From Chloroflexi bacterium UBA4730 (GTDB taxonomy: Bacteria > Chloroflexota > Limnocylindria > P2-11E): 19,484 bases of DNA. Shown here piece after piece: positions 6,364-13,266 of this stretch. Each line of letters opens with the position of its first letter. The first letter of the stretch is position 1. The notes beneath the pieces were generated by a model that saw only the letters and a list, made by a program, of their open reading frames with translations, did no database searches and had not been told where the DNA came from. Both the position numbers and the translations under genes were made by a program. The stretch spans positions 77,883-97,366 of the forward strand of contig DHJC01000088.1 in NCBI GenBank assembly GCA_002404155.1, in the 5' to 3' direction.

Positions 6364-7101
6364 CTACAGCGCCTCGGACAGGGCGTCCCAGACGCGGGCC
6401 TGGGTCTTGGTCGGGATCCGTGAGGCCGTGTCGACCCGCCGGCAGATCAGCTCGGTCTGCTCGCCGTAGAGGGTGTGGAGCCTAACGAGCATGTCCAGGG
6501 CTTCCTGACGCGCCTCGGGGTCCTTCCAGCGCATCACCACGGCCCGGACCCGCTGGGATCGCTGATGGAAGCGGTCAAGGTGGACCCAGCCGGGCCCCTC
6601 GGGCCACTTCTGCTCCCCGAAATGGATCCCCTGGATGAAGGTCGTCTCGTCCAGGTCCGCCTTGCGGAAGTCGTTGCCCCGGAAGTCGTTGCCGGCCCGA
6701 CGGGGGTCCAGGTGCTGGGCGGCGAGGCCCCAGGGCCGTCCGTAGAAGCGGCACTTCGTGATCGGACCGGCGAAGGTGCAGTCGACGAACTCGGCGCAGG
6801 TCGCCTGCCACTTGTCGAGGTGCGAGTTCGAGAAGGTGCAGCCCTCGAAGCGAGTCTGGCCCGGATCGGCCCTCGATAGATCGGCGTCGTCGAACCGGCA
6901 GTCGCGGAAGACGCTCTGGACCGGACTGGAGAAGAGCGGCTGCCACTTCCGATCGAAGACGAGGCCGCGGAAATCGCAGTTGACGAAGATGCAGGCCTCG
7001 GGGGTGAATCGCGAGAAGGCGACCTTCCGGAAGTCGACATCCTCGATCGTCGCACGCCGGATGTGGACGACGCCGCTGGAGGCGTCGAGCTCGAGGGCTA
7101 T
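6364..7101 (-). CDS. Pentapeptide-repeat-like protein lacking a standard start codon
   Basis: The protein has about 245 residues, with a right-handed beta-helix pattern of A(D/N)LxX-type repeats: IEDVDFRKVAFSRF, CIFVNCDFRGLVF, SVFRDCRFDDADLSRAD, TRFEGCTFSNSHL, CTFAGPITKCRFYG, NDFRGNDFRKADLDETTF. A C-terminal helical part follows, with WPEGPGW, DPEARQEALDMLVRLHTLYGEQTELICRR. Such proteins are common in actinobacteria and relatives; their role is mostly unknown. The frame is open far upstream, but there it is an antisense-like shadow of ispG. The sensible N-terminus, just before ALELDASSGVVHIRR, has no ATG, GTG or TTG. An ATA at 7099-7101 overlaps the ispG TAG as ATAG. Either ATA is used, or the start codon is mutated or misread. 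Codons lean to GCC and CTG more than in neighbouring genes, hinting at transfer (by-eye impression). Confidence 0.75.
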   Translation of the reverse strand: MALELDASSGVVHIRRATIEDVDFRKVAFSRFTPEACIFVNCDFRGLVFDRKWQPLFSSPVQSVFRDCRFDDADLSRADPGQTRFEGCTFSNSHLDKWQATCAEFVDCTFAGPITKCRFYGRPWGLAAQHLDPRRAGNDFRGNDFRKADLDETTFIQGIHFGEQKWPEGPGWVHLDRFHQRSQRVRAVVMRWKDPEARQEALDMLVRLHTLYGEQTELICRRVDTASRIPTKTQARVWDALSEAL

Positions 7102-8303
7102 GTGCGGGTCCCCGCGGGCACCGAGCGGCCCGGCGTGAGTTGGCCCTCGTGCGACAGCTTCGGGGCCTTCTGCGAGTAGGGCTCCTTGCCGTTCTCGACG
7201 AGGATCTTGTCGATCTCCGAAAGGAGCGCGTCCATCAGCTCCGCCTCGGGGTACACCCCGACGACCTTGCCCTTGCGGAAGATCGCGCCCTTCCCCACGC
7301 CGCCGGCAATCCCGACGTCCGCGTCCTTCGCCTCGCCCGGCCCGTTCACCTCGCAGCCCATGACCGCGATCTTCATCGGCACCGGCAGCGCGCGGAGGCG
7401 CTCCTCCGCGACCTTCGCGAGCGGGATGAGGTCGATGTCCGCGCGGCCGCACGACGGGCAGGCGACGAGCGTCAGCCCCTGATCGCGCAGCTCCAGTGAT
7501 TTCAGGATGTCGAAGGCAGCCTTCACTTCCATGACCGGATCCTCGGAAAGCGACACGCGGATCGTGTCGCCGATACCTTCATAGAGGAGGACGCTCATCC
7601 CGGCGCTCGAGCGGACCGAGCCCGAGAGCAGCGTCCCCGACTCGGTCACCCCGAGGTGCAGCGGGTACGGGATGGCCCGCGCGAGCCGGCGATACGCGGC
7701 GATCATCTTCGGCACTTCGAACGCCTTGACGCTGACGATGATGTCAGTGAAGTCGAGCTCCTCGAGGATGCGGATCTCGGACAGCGCCAGGTCCACCATC
7801 CGCTGCGCGTCGTCGCGCAGGTCGCCGGGTTCCTTGTCCGGGATGGAGCCGAAGTTCACGCCGATGCGGATCGGGGTCCCCTGGATCTTCGCGCGCTTCA
7901 CGACCTCGCGGACGCCGTCCTTGTTGTGGATGTTCCCCGGATTGAGGCGGAGCTTGTGGACCTTCGCGTCGAGGGCCATGAGCGCGAGTTTGTAGTCGAA
8001 GTGGATGTCGGCGACGACCGGGAGGATGCTGCGGCGGACCAGCTCCTTGAGCGCTTCGCCCCCGCGGCGGTCCGGGACGGCGACCCGAACGATCTCGCAG
8101 CCGGCCTCTTGGAGCCGGTCGATCTGGCGGATCGTGGCCTCGATGTCGTGGGTGAGCGTCGTGCACATCGACTGCACCGCGATCGGCGCACCGTCACCGA
8201 TGGGAACGCCGCCAACCCAGACCCGCTTGCTCGGTCGGCGCACGCGCGGGCCGACGCGGTCTTCGGGGAGGTTCAGATCGACGTTCATCGCGGACTGCAG
8301 CAC
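7098..8303 (-). CDS. ispG: 4-hydroxy-3-methylbut-2-enyl diphosphate synthase (IspG/GcpE)
   Basis: IspG carries out the penultimate step of the MEP pathway, converting MEcPP to HMBPP with a [4Fe-4S] cluster. The 401-residue protein shows the TIM-barrel start (VGGVPIGDGAPIAVQSM), ADIHFDYKLAL, LRLNPGNI, VNFGSIPD and the C-terminal cluster domain with CPSCGRADIDL and MGCEVNGPGEAKDADVGIAGG, which provide the three Cys ligands. It is the short bacterial form without the large insertion. GTG 8301-8303 lies 6 nt after a -10-like TACGCT and is my preferred start; ATG 8286-8288 would remove five residues. The 3' end abuts the pentapeptide gene. Together with dxr at 14364-15464 it puts two MEP enzymes in this window. 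It is divergent from the exported peptidase gene. Confidence 0.98.
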   Translation of the reverse strand: MLQSAMNVDLNLPEDRVGPRVRRPSKRVWVGGVPIGDGAPIAVQSMCTTLTHDIEATIRQIDRLQEAGCEIVRVAVPDRRGGEALKELVRRSILPVVADIHFDYKLALMALDAKVHKLRLNPGNIHNKDGVREVVKRAKIQGTPIRIGVNFGSIPDKEPGDLRDDAQRMVDLALSEIRILEELDFTDIIVSVKAFEVPKMIAAYRRLARAIPYPLHLGVTESGTLLSGSVRSSAGMSVLLYEGIGDTIRVSLSEDPVMEVKAAFDILKSLELRDQGLTLVACPSCGRADIDLIPLAKVAEERLRALPVPMKIAVMGCEVNGPGEAKDADVGIAGGVGKGAIFRKGKVVGVYPEAELMDALLSEIDKILVENGKEPYSQKAPKLSHEGQLTPGRSVPAGTRT

Positions 8304-8309
8304 GTACTA

Positions 8310-8315
8310 AGCGTA
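8310..8315 (-). promoter_or_regulatory. Putative -10 (TACGCT) of ispG, leaderless spacing
   Basis: The minus strand reads TACGCT followed by 6 nt and GTG 8303. No Shine-Dalgarno is present. The element sits in a 34-nt intergenic space shared with the divergent peptidase gene, whose own -10-like hexamer is at 8323-8328. Confidence 0.4.
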
Positions 8316-8322
8316 GCCGCCC

Positions 8323-8328
8323 TAGCGT
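8323..8328 (+). promoter_or_regulatory. Putative -10 (TAGCGT) of the exported peptidase gene
   Basis: TAGCGT is followed by 9 nt and the GTG at 8338, with no Shine-Dalgarno in between. If used, the transcript would start at or very near the start codon. There is no recognisable -35. Confidence 0.35.
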
Positions 8329-8337
8329 TATTCGAAC

Positions 8338-9309
8338 GTGCCAAAACGGTCTGCGGCAGCCCTCCGCGGCTGCATCGTCGCGATCTGCGTGCTCACTCGG
8401 CTGGCGTTCGTGGCGACCCCGGCGCAGGCCGCCTACGGCGACCTCCGGCTCCCCTACCCACCGGGCCGCGCGTACGTCGTCACCCAGACGCCGGGCGCGT
8501 ACCAGAATTGCGCGCGCAGCGGCGGGAGCCACTGCATCGGCAACGACATCTGGGCCTACGACTTCGGCCTTCACATCGGCGATCAGATCGCCGCGGCGCA
8601 CGCGGGCACCGTGATCCGGTACGTCGCGGGCTTCGGCATCGGATCGTGCGATCCGGCGTTCCGCAACGACGCGAATTACATCGTGCTCGATCACGGCGAC
8701 GGCTACTCCTCGATCTACTGGCACATCAGCTACGGCTCCGCGTCGGTCGCACCCGGCCAGGTCGTCGCCCAGGGGCACCCGATCGCCGATGCCGGCGCGG
8801 CGGGCATCGTGTGCGGCTCCCCCGGCGACCACCTCCACTTCGCGGTCGAGCCGACGCCGGCGAACGGCGTCTCGGTCACGACGTCGGTCCAGATCCGCTT
8901 CGACGAAGCCGGTGAGCCCGCCGCGGGGACCGCGCCGGTCTCGGCGAACCGCCCGCGCTTCTCAGCGGCGTACGTCGGCGGCAGCGACTGGGTCATCCTC
9001 GGCAACGGCGAACGGCATCCGACGACGGGCCTCTGGCGCAACACCGGATGGGGCGCGTGGTCGCAAGCGAACTCGCGCCTCGGGACATTCGGTCCCGAGC
9101 CCGCCCAGGATCAGGTGAGCATCCTCACCGGCGCGAACCGCGTCGGCCAGAGTCAGGCGGTCGTCGCGCCGGGTGAGGTCGCGAGCTACCCGTTCGAGAT
9201 CGTCGGACCGGCGACGCCTGGCATCTATCGCGTCTACCTGCGTCCGGTGATCGATGGCATCACCTGGATGGAGAACGAGGGCGTGTTCTGGCTGGTGGAT
9301 CGCCGGTGA
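8338..9309 (+). CDS. Exported M23-family metallopeptidase with C-terminal NBR1-Ig-like domain
   Basis: This is a 323-residue secreted protein. The N-terminus has a basic start, a hydrophobic stretch (GCIVAICVLTRLAFVA) and a likely signal peptidase I site after TPAQA (residue 31). The LytM/M23 domain follows, with candidate zinc ligands H65 (in GSHCIGND), D75 (in WAYDFG) and H167 of HLHF (H165-x-H167). YIVLDHGDGYSSIYWHIS is the usual core, with His before I-S. Family members cut peptide cross-links in peptidoglycan or other Gly/Ala-rich peptides. Residues from about 205 resemble the tryptophan-marked NBR1 Ig-like domain seen in bacterial envelope proteins: WRNTGWGAWS, VVAPGEVASYPFEI, GIYRVYLRPVIDGITWMENEGVFW. 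The start GTG lies 34 nt from the divergent ispG. The stop overlaps the next gene as GTGA, so the two are probably made together. The natural target is not known. Confidence 0.88.
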   Translation: MPKRSAAALRGCIVAICVLTRLAFVATPAQAAYGDLRLPYPPGRAYVVTQTPGAYQNCARSGGSHCIGNDIWAYDFGLHIGDQIAAAHAGTVIRYVAGFGIGSCDPAFRNDANYIVLDHGDGYSSIYWHISYGSASVAPGQVVAQGHPIADAGAAGIVCGSPGDHLHFAVEPTPANGVSVTTSVQIRFDEAGEPAAGTAPVSANRPRFSAAYVGGSDWVILGNGERHPTTGLWRNTGWGAWSQANSRLGTFGPEPAQDQVSILTGANRVGQSQAVVAPGEVASYPFEIVGPATPGIYRVYLRPVIDGITWMENEGVFWLVDRR

Positions 9310-9893
9310 AGCGCTTCAGGCCGATGGCCGCATTCATCGCGGCTCTGGTCGGGATCTCCCTCCTTGGCGCGACCGCGCTGGCCGCGACGCGCGGCCCCGT
9401 CAGTCCGACGGCCGCGTACGTGAGCTCGACGCTCGGCTACGCGGTCCAGCTGCCCGGGGACTGGCGCCGCTCGGCCGTGCTGTCCGCGCTCGTGAACAAT
9501 GGCAACCTCAAGGTGGGCCACGAGGTCTTCACCATTCGCTCGGTCGCGGACGAGTCGGGCGTGCTGAACGATCCGGGCCCGGGCGCGGCGTGGTCGTACG
9601 TCGCGGTCGTCGAGCAATGGCGTGACCCCGCGGGCTGGAGCGCGATGGCCTGGGCCACCGATCCGCTGCTCGCGGGCTGGGCCCAGGGCCAGGTCGTCGA
9701 GAGCACGACGATCGACGGCCACGTCGCCGCGAAGGTCACCAACGGTCCGCGGTTCTCCGTCGCGTACTACGTCCAGGACGCCGGACGGATGTTCGTCGTC
9801 GGCTACAAGGTCGACGCGCCGCAGTGGAAGCCATCGTCGGCGACGGAGTCCGACCTGGGCGCGATCGTCGCCTCGTTCCACGTCTCGCCTTAG
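9306..9893 (+). CDS. Secreted protein of unknown function
   Basis: The gene encodes 195 residues starting with a clear signal peptide (MKRFRP, then MAAFIAALVGISLLGATALA), probably cleaved after ALA near residue 26. The mature part begins with STLGYAVQLPGDWRRS, a pattern found in small extracellular lipid-binding or PsbP/LpqN-like folds, where a conserved (G)Y-x-(V/I)-x-(L/Y)P-x-(G/D)W opens the domain. It later has an alternating strand pattern ending DLGAIVASFHVSP, typical of the last helix and strand in that group. I cannot assign a function. There is no Cys, so it is not a lipoprotein. Its GTG start overlaps the peptidase stop (GTGA), so it is probably a partner or accessory of that peptidase. 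It converges with the kinase-like gene, the two stop codons overlapping by 3 nt. Confidence 0.8.
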   Translation: MKRFRPMAAFIAALVGISLLGATALAATRGPVSPTAAYVSSTLGYAVQLPGDWRRSAVLSALVNNGNLKVGHEVFTIRSVADESGVLNDPGPGAAWSYVAVVEQWRDPAGWSAMAWATDPLLAGWAQGQVVESTTIDGHVAAKVTNGPRFSVAYYVQDAGRMFVVGYKVDAPQWKPSSATESDLGAIVASFHVSP

Positions 9894-10651
9894 AGGGCTC
9901 GCTCCAGCGTCGACCGATATTCTTCGAGGAACGCCGCATCCGCGGCCATCCCCGCCGGCACGCCCATCGCGACGAGCTTTAGGAATCCAGGATCTCCTGC
10001 GCGCGCCCGCTCCGTCACGAATCGAGCGACATGCAGGATCCGTAGCCGCATCGCCGGAATGATCTTCGCGCGATCCTCGAGGCCATAGCCATCACAGAAG
10101 AGCCTGAGTCGACGGGCTCGTTCTCCGACCGTGAACAGTCGTGCCGCAGAGATGAGCGATACCCAGCAGTACGCCGCATTCGCTAGATCCCACAGGCGGG
10201 TGCCAGGGCCGGCGAGATCCCAATCGAGCATGGCGGCCAGACGGCCGTCGCGGACTAGCGCATTCCACGGCGACCAGTCGTTGTGACAGATCAGCTCGTG
10301 GGCTGTGGGTGCGGTCAAGCGCCAGATCGCATCCGGTGGAGGCTCGAAGCCGACAACAACATCGTGATAGCGCCGCAAAAGGCGCGCGGCTTCGACGAGA
10401 TGGTCTTCGGCGACGATCCGGTCTGGCACCGGTTCGGCCGTGCCTGAATGAGCCTCACCAGCAATGAAGCGCAGGACCTCCCGGCCGCGTTCGTCGGTGC
10501 CAAGAACACGCGGCGCCTCGAAGCCCGCGGCCTCGAGGTAGCCAAGGAGCGCGTGCACGGCCGGGGTCCACGGGCCGGCCTGACGCCGGACGGTGTCACC
10601 GACGCGGACGGCCGCGTTGAGATTCCCACCCAGCGAGGTCTCGGCGTCCAT
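9890..10651 (-). CDS. APH-fold phosphotransferase (aminoglycoside phosphotransferase / TfxG-like)
   Basis: This 253-residue protein has the aminoglycoside/choline kinase fold. It has a glycine-rich N-terminal loop (LGGNLNAAVRVGDTVRR), GREVLRFIAGE, the catalytic loop ICHNDWSPWN (H123, D125, N130) and the metal-binding MLDWDLAGPG (D143). The sequence around the catalytic loop resembles the group that includes the trifolitoxin-immunity protein TfxG as well as other small-molecule kinases; the substrate cannot be told. The open frame extends upstream in the permease region, but ATG 10649-10651 overlaps the permease stop as TGATG, giving a natural coupled start. GC content looks lower than in flanking genes, with codons such as CTA, AGA-free but more GAT/CAT; by eye this hints at later acquisition. 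It is the last gene of the exporter operon. Confidence 0.82.
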   Translation of the reverse strand: MDAETSLGGNLNAAVRVGDTVRRQAGPWTPAVHALLGYLEAAGFEAPRVLGTDERGREVLRFIAGEAHSGTAEPVPDRIVAEDHLVEAARLLRRYHDVVVGFEPPPDAIWRLTAPTAHELICHNDWSPWNALVRDGRLAAMLDWDLAGPGTRLWDLANAAYCWVSLISAARLFTVGERARRLRLFCDGYGLEDRAKIIPAMRLRILHVARFVTERARAGDPGFLKLVAMGVPAGMAADAAFLEEYRSTLERAL

Positions 10652-11442
10652 CAGGCGCTCGCGCCCGTGTAGCTCCGCAGCCCGAACTTCCAGAACCAGC
10701 TCGTGAACGTCCACGCGAGGATCGTCGCGACGAGGATCGCGCCGAGTCCGAGCAGGTCGAGCTTCCCGGCCATCGCTTCCGCCGGAACGGTCACCGCGAT
10801 GCCGATCGGCGCGATCGAGGACAGCGTGAGCCGCAGCCACCCGGGGTAGATGTCGACCGGGAACCGCGCCGCGTCGACGAACGCGCCGTAGATCACCAGC
10901 AGGTTCTCGACCCGGACGAACCAGAACGCGAGCGTCGCAAGACAGTGGAGCAGGCAGTACACGAGCCCGAGCCCGCAGGCCAAGGCGAGGATGAAGCTCA
11001 GCACCTGCAGCGGCGACAGGGCGGCGTTCAGCTGCACGAGCCCGATGCCGATGATGATCAGTCCGGTCAGGACGCCGAACAGGTTGCGGACCTTGAAGTG
11101 CCGCATCGTGACGAGGAATTGGCTGTTCGCGGGCTTGAGGAGCGTGAAGTCGAGGGTCCCGAGGCGGATGTGCTCGAGGAGCCGCTCAACGCTCGGGCCG
11201 ACGGTGGAGTCCGCGACGCCCTGCACGATGTAGTAGGTGCCGATGAGGATGAGCATCTCGGCGACGCTCCACCCATTCATCGTCGTCGTGTAGCTGAACA
11301 GGATGAGGACCGCCCCGAGGCTCGTGCCGGTGACCACAAGCTGCTGCAGGACGTTGAAGACGAGGTTCACCCGGTACTCGAGCTCGTACTGCGTCTCGAC
11401 CGCCGCGAACAGAGCGAGGAGCCGCCCGTACCGCCTGATCAC
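10651..11442 (-). CDS. ABC-2 type exporter permease (COG3694-like), second subunit
   Basis: This is a 263-residue integral membrane protein with about six helices (e.g. SLGAVLILFSYTT, GVLTGLIIIGIGLVQL, LSFILALACGLGLVYCLLHC, LGAILVATILAWTFTSWFWKFGL). It belongs to the ABC-2/DUF990 permeases that pair with a COG4587 permease and a COG4586 ATPase. A soluble loop reads VERLLEHIRLGTLDFTLLKPAN, the cytoplasmic coupling segment conserved in this group (IRxGxLDxxLxKP). The open frame continues upstream only as a shadow; GTG 11440-11442 overlaps the preceding permease TGA as GTGA. The gene ends in TGATG shared with the phosphotransferase. The pair of different permeases suggests a heteromeric exporter; the substrate is unknown. 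Confidence 0.88.
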   Translation of the reverse strand: MIRRYGRLLALFAAVETQYELEYRVNLVFNVLQQLVVTGTSLGAVLILFSYTTTMNGWSVAEMLILIGTYYIVQGVADSTVGPSVERLLEHIRLGTLDFTLLKPANSQFLVTMRHFKVRNLFGVLTGLIIIGIGLVQLNAALSPLQVLSFILALACGLGLVYCLLHCLATLAFWFVRVENLLVIYGAFVDAARFPVDIYPGWLRLTLSSIAPIGIAVTVPAEAMAGKLDLLGLGAILVATILAWTFTSWFWKFGLRSYTGASA

Positions 11443-12233
11443 GCGCCGGCCGCCGAATACTCGCGCACGCCGGCGCGCCACACGATCTGGAACAGCGCGT
11501 ACGAGGCGATGAGCCACGCGACCTGCCCGGCCATCCACACGAGCGACTGCTCGAGCGACGCGCCGCCGCGGAGGATGTCGGTCGGGACGCCGATCCAGTA
11601 GCCGAACGGCAGGACGTAGCTGAGCGTCTGCAGGATCCCGGGCATGAGCGCGAGCGGAGCGATCTGGCCGGCGAAGATGAACGCGGTGCGGTCGAAGAGC
11701 GTCACGACCGCGTTCACGCGCGTGGTCCAAAAGGCCGCCGCGGCGACCACCCAGCCGAGAAAGAACCGGAGGGCCGCGCCGAGGAGCAGGCTCGGCACGA
11801 ACAGCGCGACGTTCCACCACTGCGTTTCGAACCGGGCGTGGAAGGTGATCGCGATGACCACGAGCGCCGGGAAGAGGCCGAAGGCGGTGAATGCCTTCCA
11901 GGTGAGGTTCTCGACAACCGAGTAGTGCAGCGGATGGAGCGGCCGGAGGAGCTTCGGCGAGAGCCGGCCCTGCGCGACCTCGAACTCGAACTCGTACGCG
12001 TTCCAGGCCGTGGTGAAGTGGAGCACGAGACCCATGCACACGTAGTAGCCGGCGAAATCGGCGACGGTGAAGCCACCGACGGCGCCGCCACGTGCCGCAG
12101 CCACGGCCGACCACGCCGCGAGGAAGATGATCGGCCGGATCAGGGAGAACAGCAGGTACAGGAACATCGAGACGCGGTACTGCGAGGCCTGCTGGAACTG
12201 GCCGACGAGGAGCGTGCGATAGGTCGCGATCAC
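11439..12233 (-). CDS. ABC-2 type exporter permease (COG4587-like), first subunit
   Basis: The protein has 264 residues and about six membrane helices. After MIATYRTLLVGQFQQASQYR comes a first helix pair (VSMFLYLLFSLIRPIIFLAAW). A loop, FEFEVAQGRLSPKLLRPLHPLHY, is the counterpart of the coupling segment in the second permease (xGxLSxxLLxP). NVALFVPSLLLGAALRFFLGWVVAAAAFWT and VVTLFDRTAFIFAGQIAPLALMP match the family's C-terminal core. The GTG start (12231-12233) overlaps the ATPase TGA and its own TGA overlaps the next permease, so the three exporter subunits are translated from consecutive GTGA junctions. It is probably required in a 1:1 ratio with its partner. No substrate can be inferred. 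Confidence 0.88.
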   Translation of the reverse strand: MIATYRTLLVGQFQQASQYRVSMFLYLLFSLIRPIIFLAAWSAVAAARGGAVGGFTVADFAGYYVCMGLVLHFTTAWNAYEFEFEVAQGRLSPKLLRPLHPLHYSVVENLTWKAFTAFGLFPALVVIAITFHARFETQWWNVALFVPSLLLGAALRFFLGWVVAAAAFWTTRVNAVVTLFDRTAFIFAGQIAPLALMPGILQTLSYVLPFGYWIGVPTDILRGGASLEQSLVWMAGQVAWLIASYALFQIVWRAGVREYSAAGA

Positions 12234-13222
12234 GACACGGACTCGCTCGTGAAGACCTTGTCGATGACGTCCTCGATCGGCGGATCCTCGACCGAGATGT
12301 CCACGAGGCGGTCGCCGAGATCGTTCACCAGCCGGGCCGCCCGCGACGGCGCGTCGTCCCGCGGCACGTGGAGCGTCACCCGAGCGTCGTCGCGGGACGC
12401 GATCTCGCCGTACTGCGCGAGGCCGTCACCGTCCGCGCCGTCGCGGAGGGTCACCCCGATGAGCTTGTACGGCGCCATGCGGGAGGCGAGCGCGGCCAGG
12501 CCGCCGTCGTACAGCAGCTTCCCGCGATGGATGACGATGACCCGTTTGCAGAGCGCCACGACGTCGGCCATGTAGTGACTGGTGAGGAGGACGGTCGCGC
12601 CCGTCCGGCGATTGTGCTCGGCGACGAACTTCCGGATCTTCGCCTGCATCGACACGTCGAGGCCGATGGTCGGCTCGTCCAGGAACGCGACCTTCGGCGA
12701 GTGCAGCAAGCCGGCGGCGAACTCGACCTTCATGCGCTCGCCGAGGGACAGCTGGCGCACCGGCTTGTGCACGAGCGGCTCCAGGTCGAGGAGCTCGACG
12801 AGCTCCTCGAGCGTCCGGCGGAACTGCTCGTCCGGGATCTTGTAGATCTCCTGCAGCACGCGGAACGAGTCGGCCGCCGGGATGTCCCAGACGAGCTGGC
12901 TGCGGTTCCCCATGAGCAGGGTCATCTGCTGCAGGTAGGCGTTCTCCCGCCGCCACGGGACGAAGCCGAGCACGCGGGCCTCGCCGCCGGTCGGATAGAG
13001 GAGGCCGGAGAGCGCCTTCAATGTCGTCGTCTTCCCCGCCCCGTTCGGCCCGAGGAAGCCCACGATCTCGCCGGCATCGATGGTGAACGAGATGCCCGCG
13101 ACCGCGGGGACATCCGTGTAACGCCGCTTCACGAATGCCCGAAGCGTGGCGCGCAGGCCGGACTCGCGCTCCGAGACCCGGAACGTCTTGCGCAGGTCAC
13201 GGACCTCGATGATCGCGCTCAT
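12230..13222 (-). CDS. ABC-2 exporter ATP-binding protein (COG4586-like)
   Basis: This 330-residue ATPase energises the two permeases downstream. It has Walker A GPNGAGKTTT (58-67), a Q-loop region with LLMGNRSQLVWDIP, a signature LSLGERMK (157-164), Walker B VAFLDEPT (177-184), the D-loop GLDV and the switch His in LTSHYM (H215). An N-terminal insertion before Walker A (RESGLRATLRAFVKRRYTDVPA) is typical of COG4586, and the C-terminal 90 residues form the extra domain of this type. ATG 13220-13222 is the start; TAGGCT 9 nt upstream may be its -10. The gene starts 44 nt after the rseP stop, so it could also receive read-through from the rpsB-rseP operon. Confidence 0.93.
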   Translation of the reverse strand: MSAIIEVRDLRKTFRVSERESGLRATLRAFVKRRYTDVPAVAGISFTIDAGEIVGFLGPNGAGKTTTLKALSGLLYPTGGEARVLGFVPWRRENAYLQQMTLLMGNRSQLVWDIPAADSFRVLQEIYKIPDEQFRRTLEELVELLDLEPLVHKPVRQLSLGERMKVEFAAGLLHSPKVAFLDEPTIGLDVSMQAKIRKFVAEHNRRTGATVLLTSHYMADVVALCKRVIVIHRGKLLYDGGLAALASRMAPYKLIGVTLRDGADGDGLAQYGEIASRDDARVTLHVPRDDAPSRAARLVNDLGDRLVDISVEDPPIEDVIDKVFTSESVS

Positions 13223-13231
13223 GCGCGAGGG

Positions 13232-13237
13232 AGCCTA
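13232..13237 (-). promoter_or_regulatory. Putative -10 (TAGGCT) of the exporter operon
   Basis: The minus strand reads TAGGCT, then 9 nt, then ATG 13222. There is no Shine-Dalgarno. It is the only promoter-like element in the 44-nt space between rseP and the exporter ATPase; no -35 or terminator is seen there. Confidence 0.4.
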
Positions 13238-13266
13238 GCGAACGCCGCGTGGTGCGTCGGGGGGTG

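Noticed and set aside
7102..7452. N-terminal extension of the pentapeptide protein from ATG 7452
   Set aside because: This part reads the ispG 3' region in another frame (Arg/Gly-rich); a 353-nt overlap with an essential gene is unlikely and it shows no pentapeptide pattern.
10652..10840. N-terminal extension of the phosphotransferase
   Set aside because: It lies within the permease gene in another frame; the TGATG junction gives the start at 10651.
11443..12114. N-terminal extension of the second permease
   Set aside because: It is an out-of-frame reading of the first permease gene; GTG 11442 in the GTGA overlap is the natural start.
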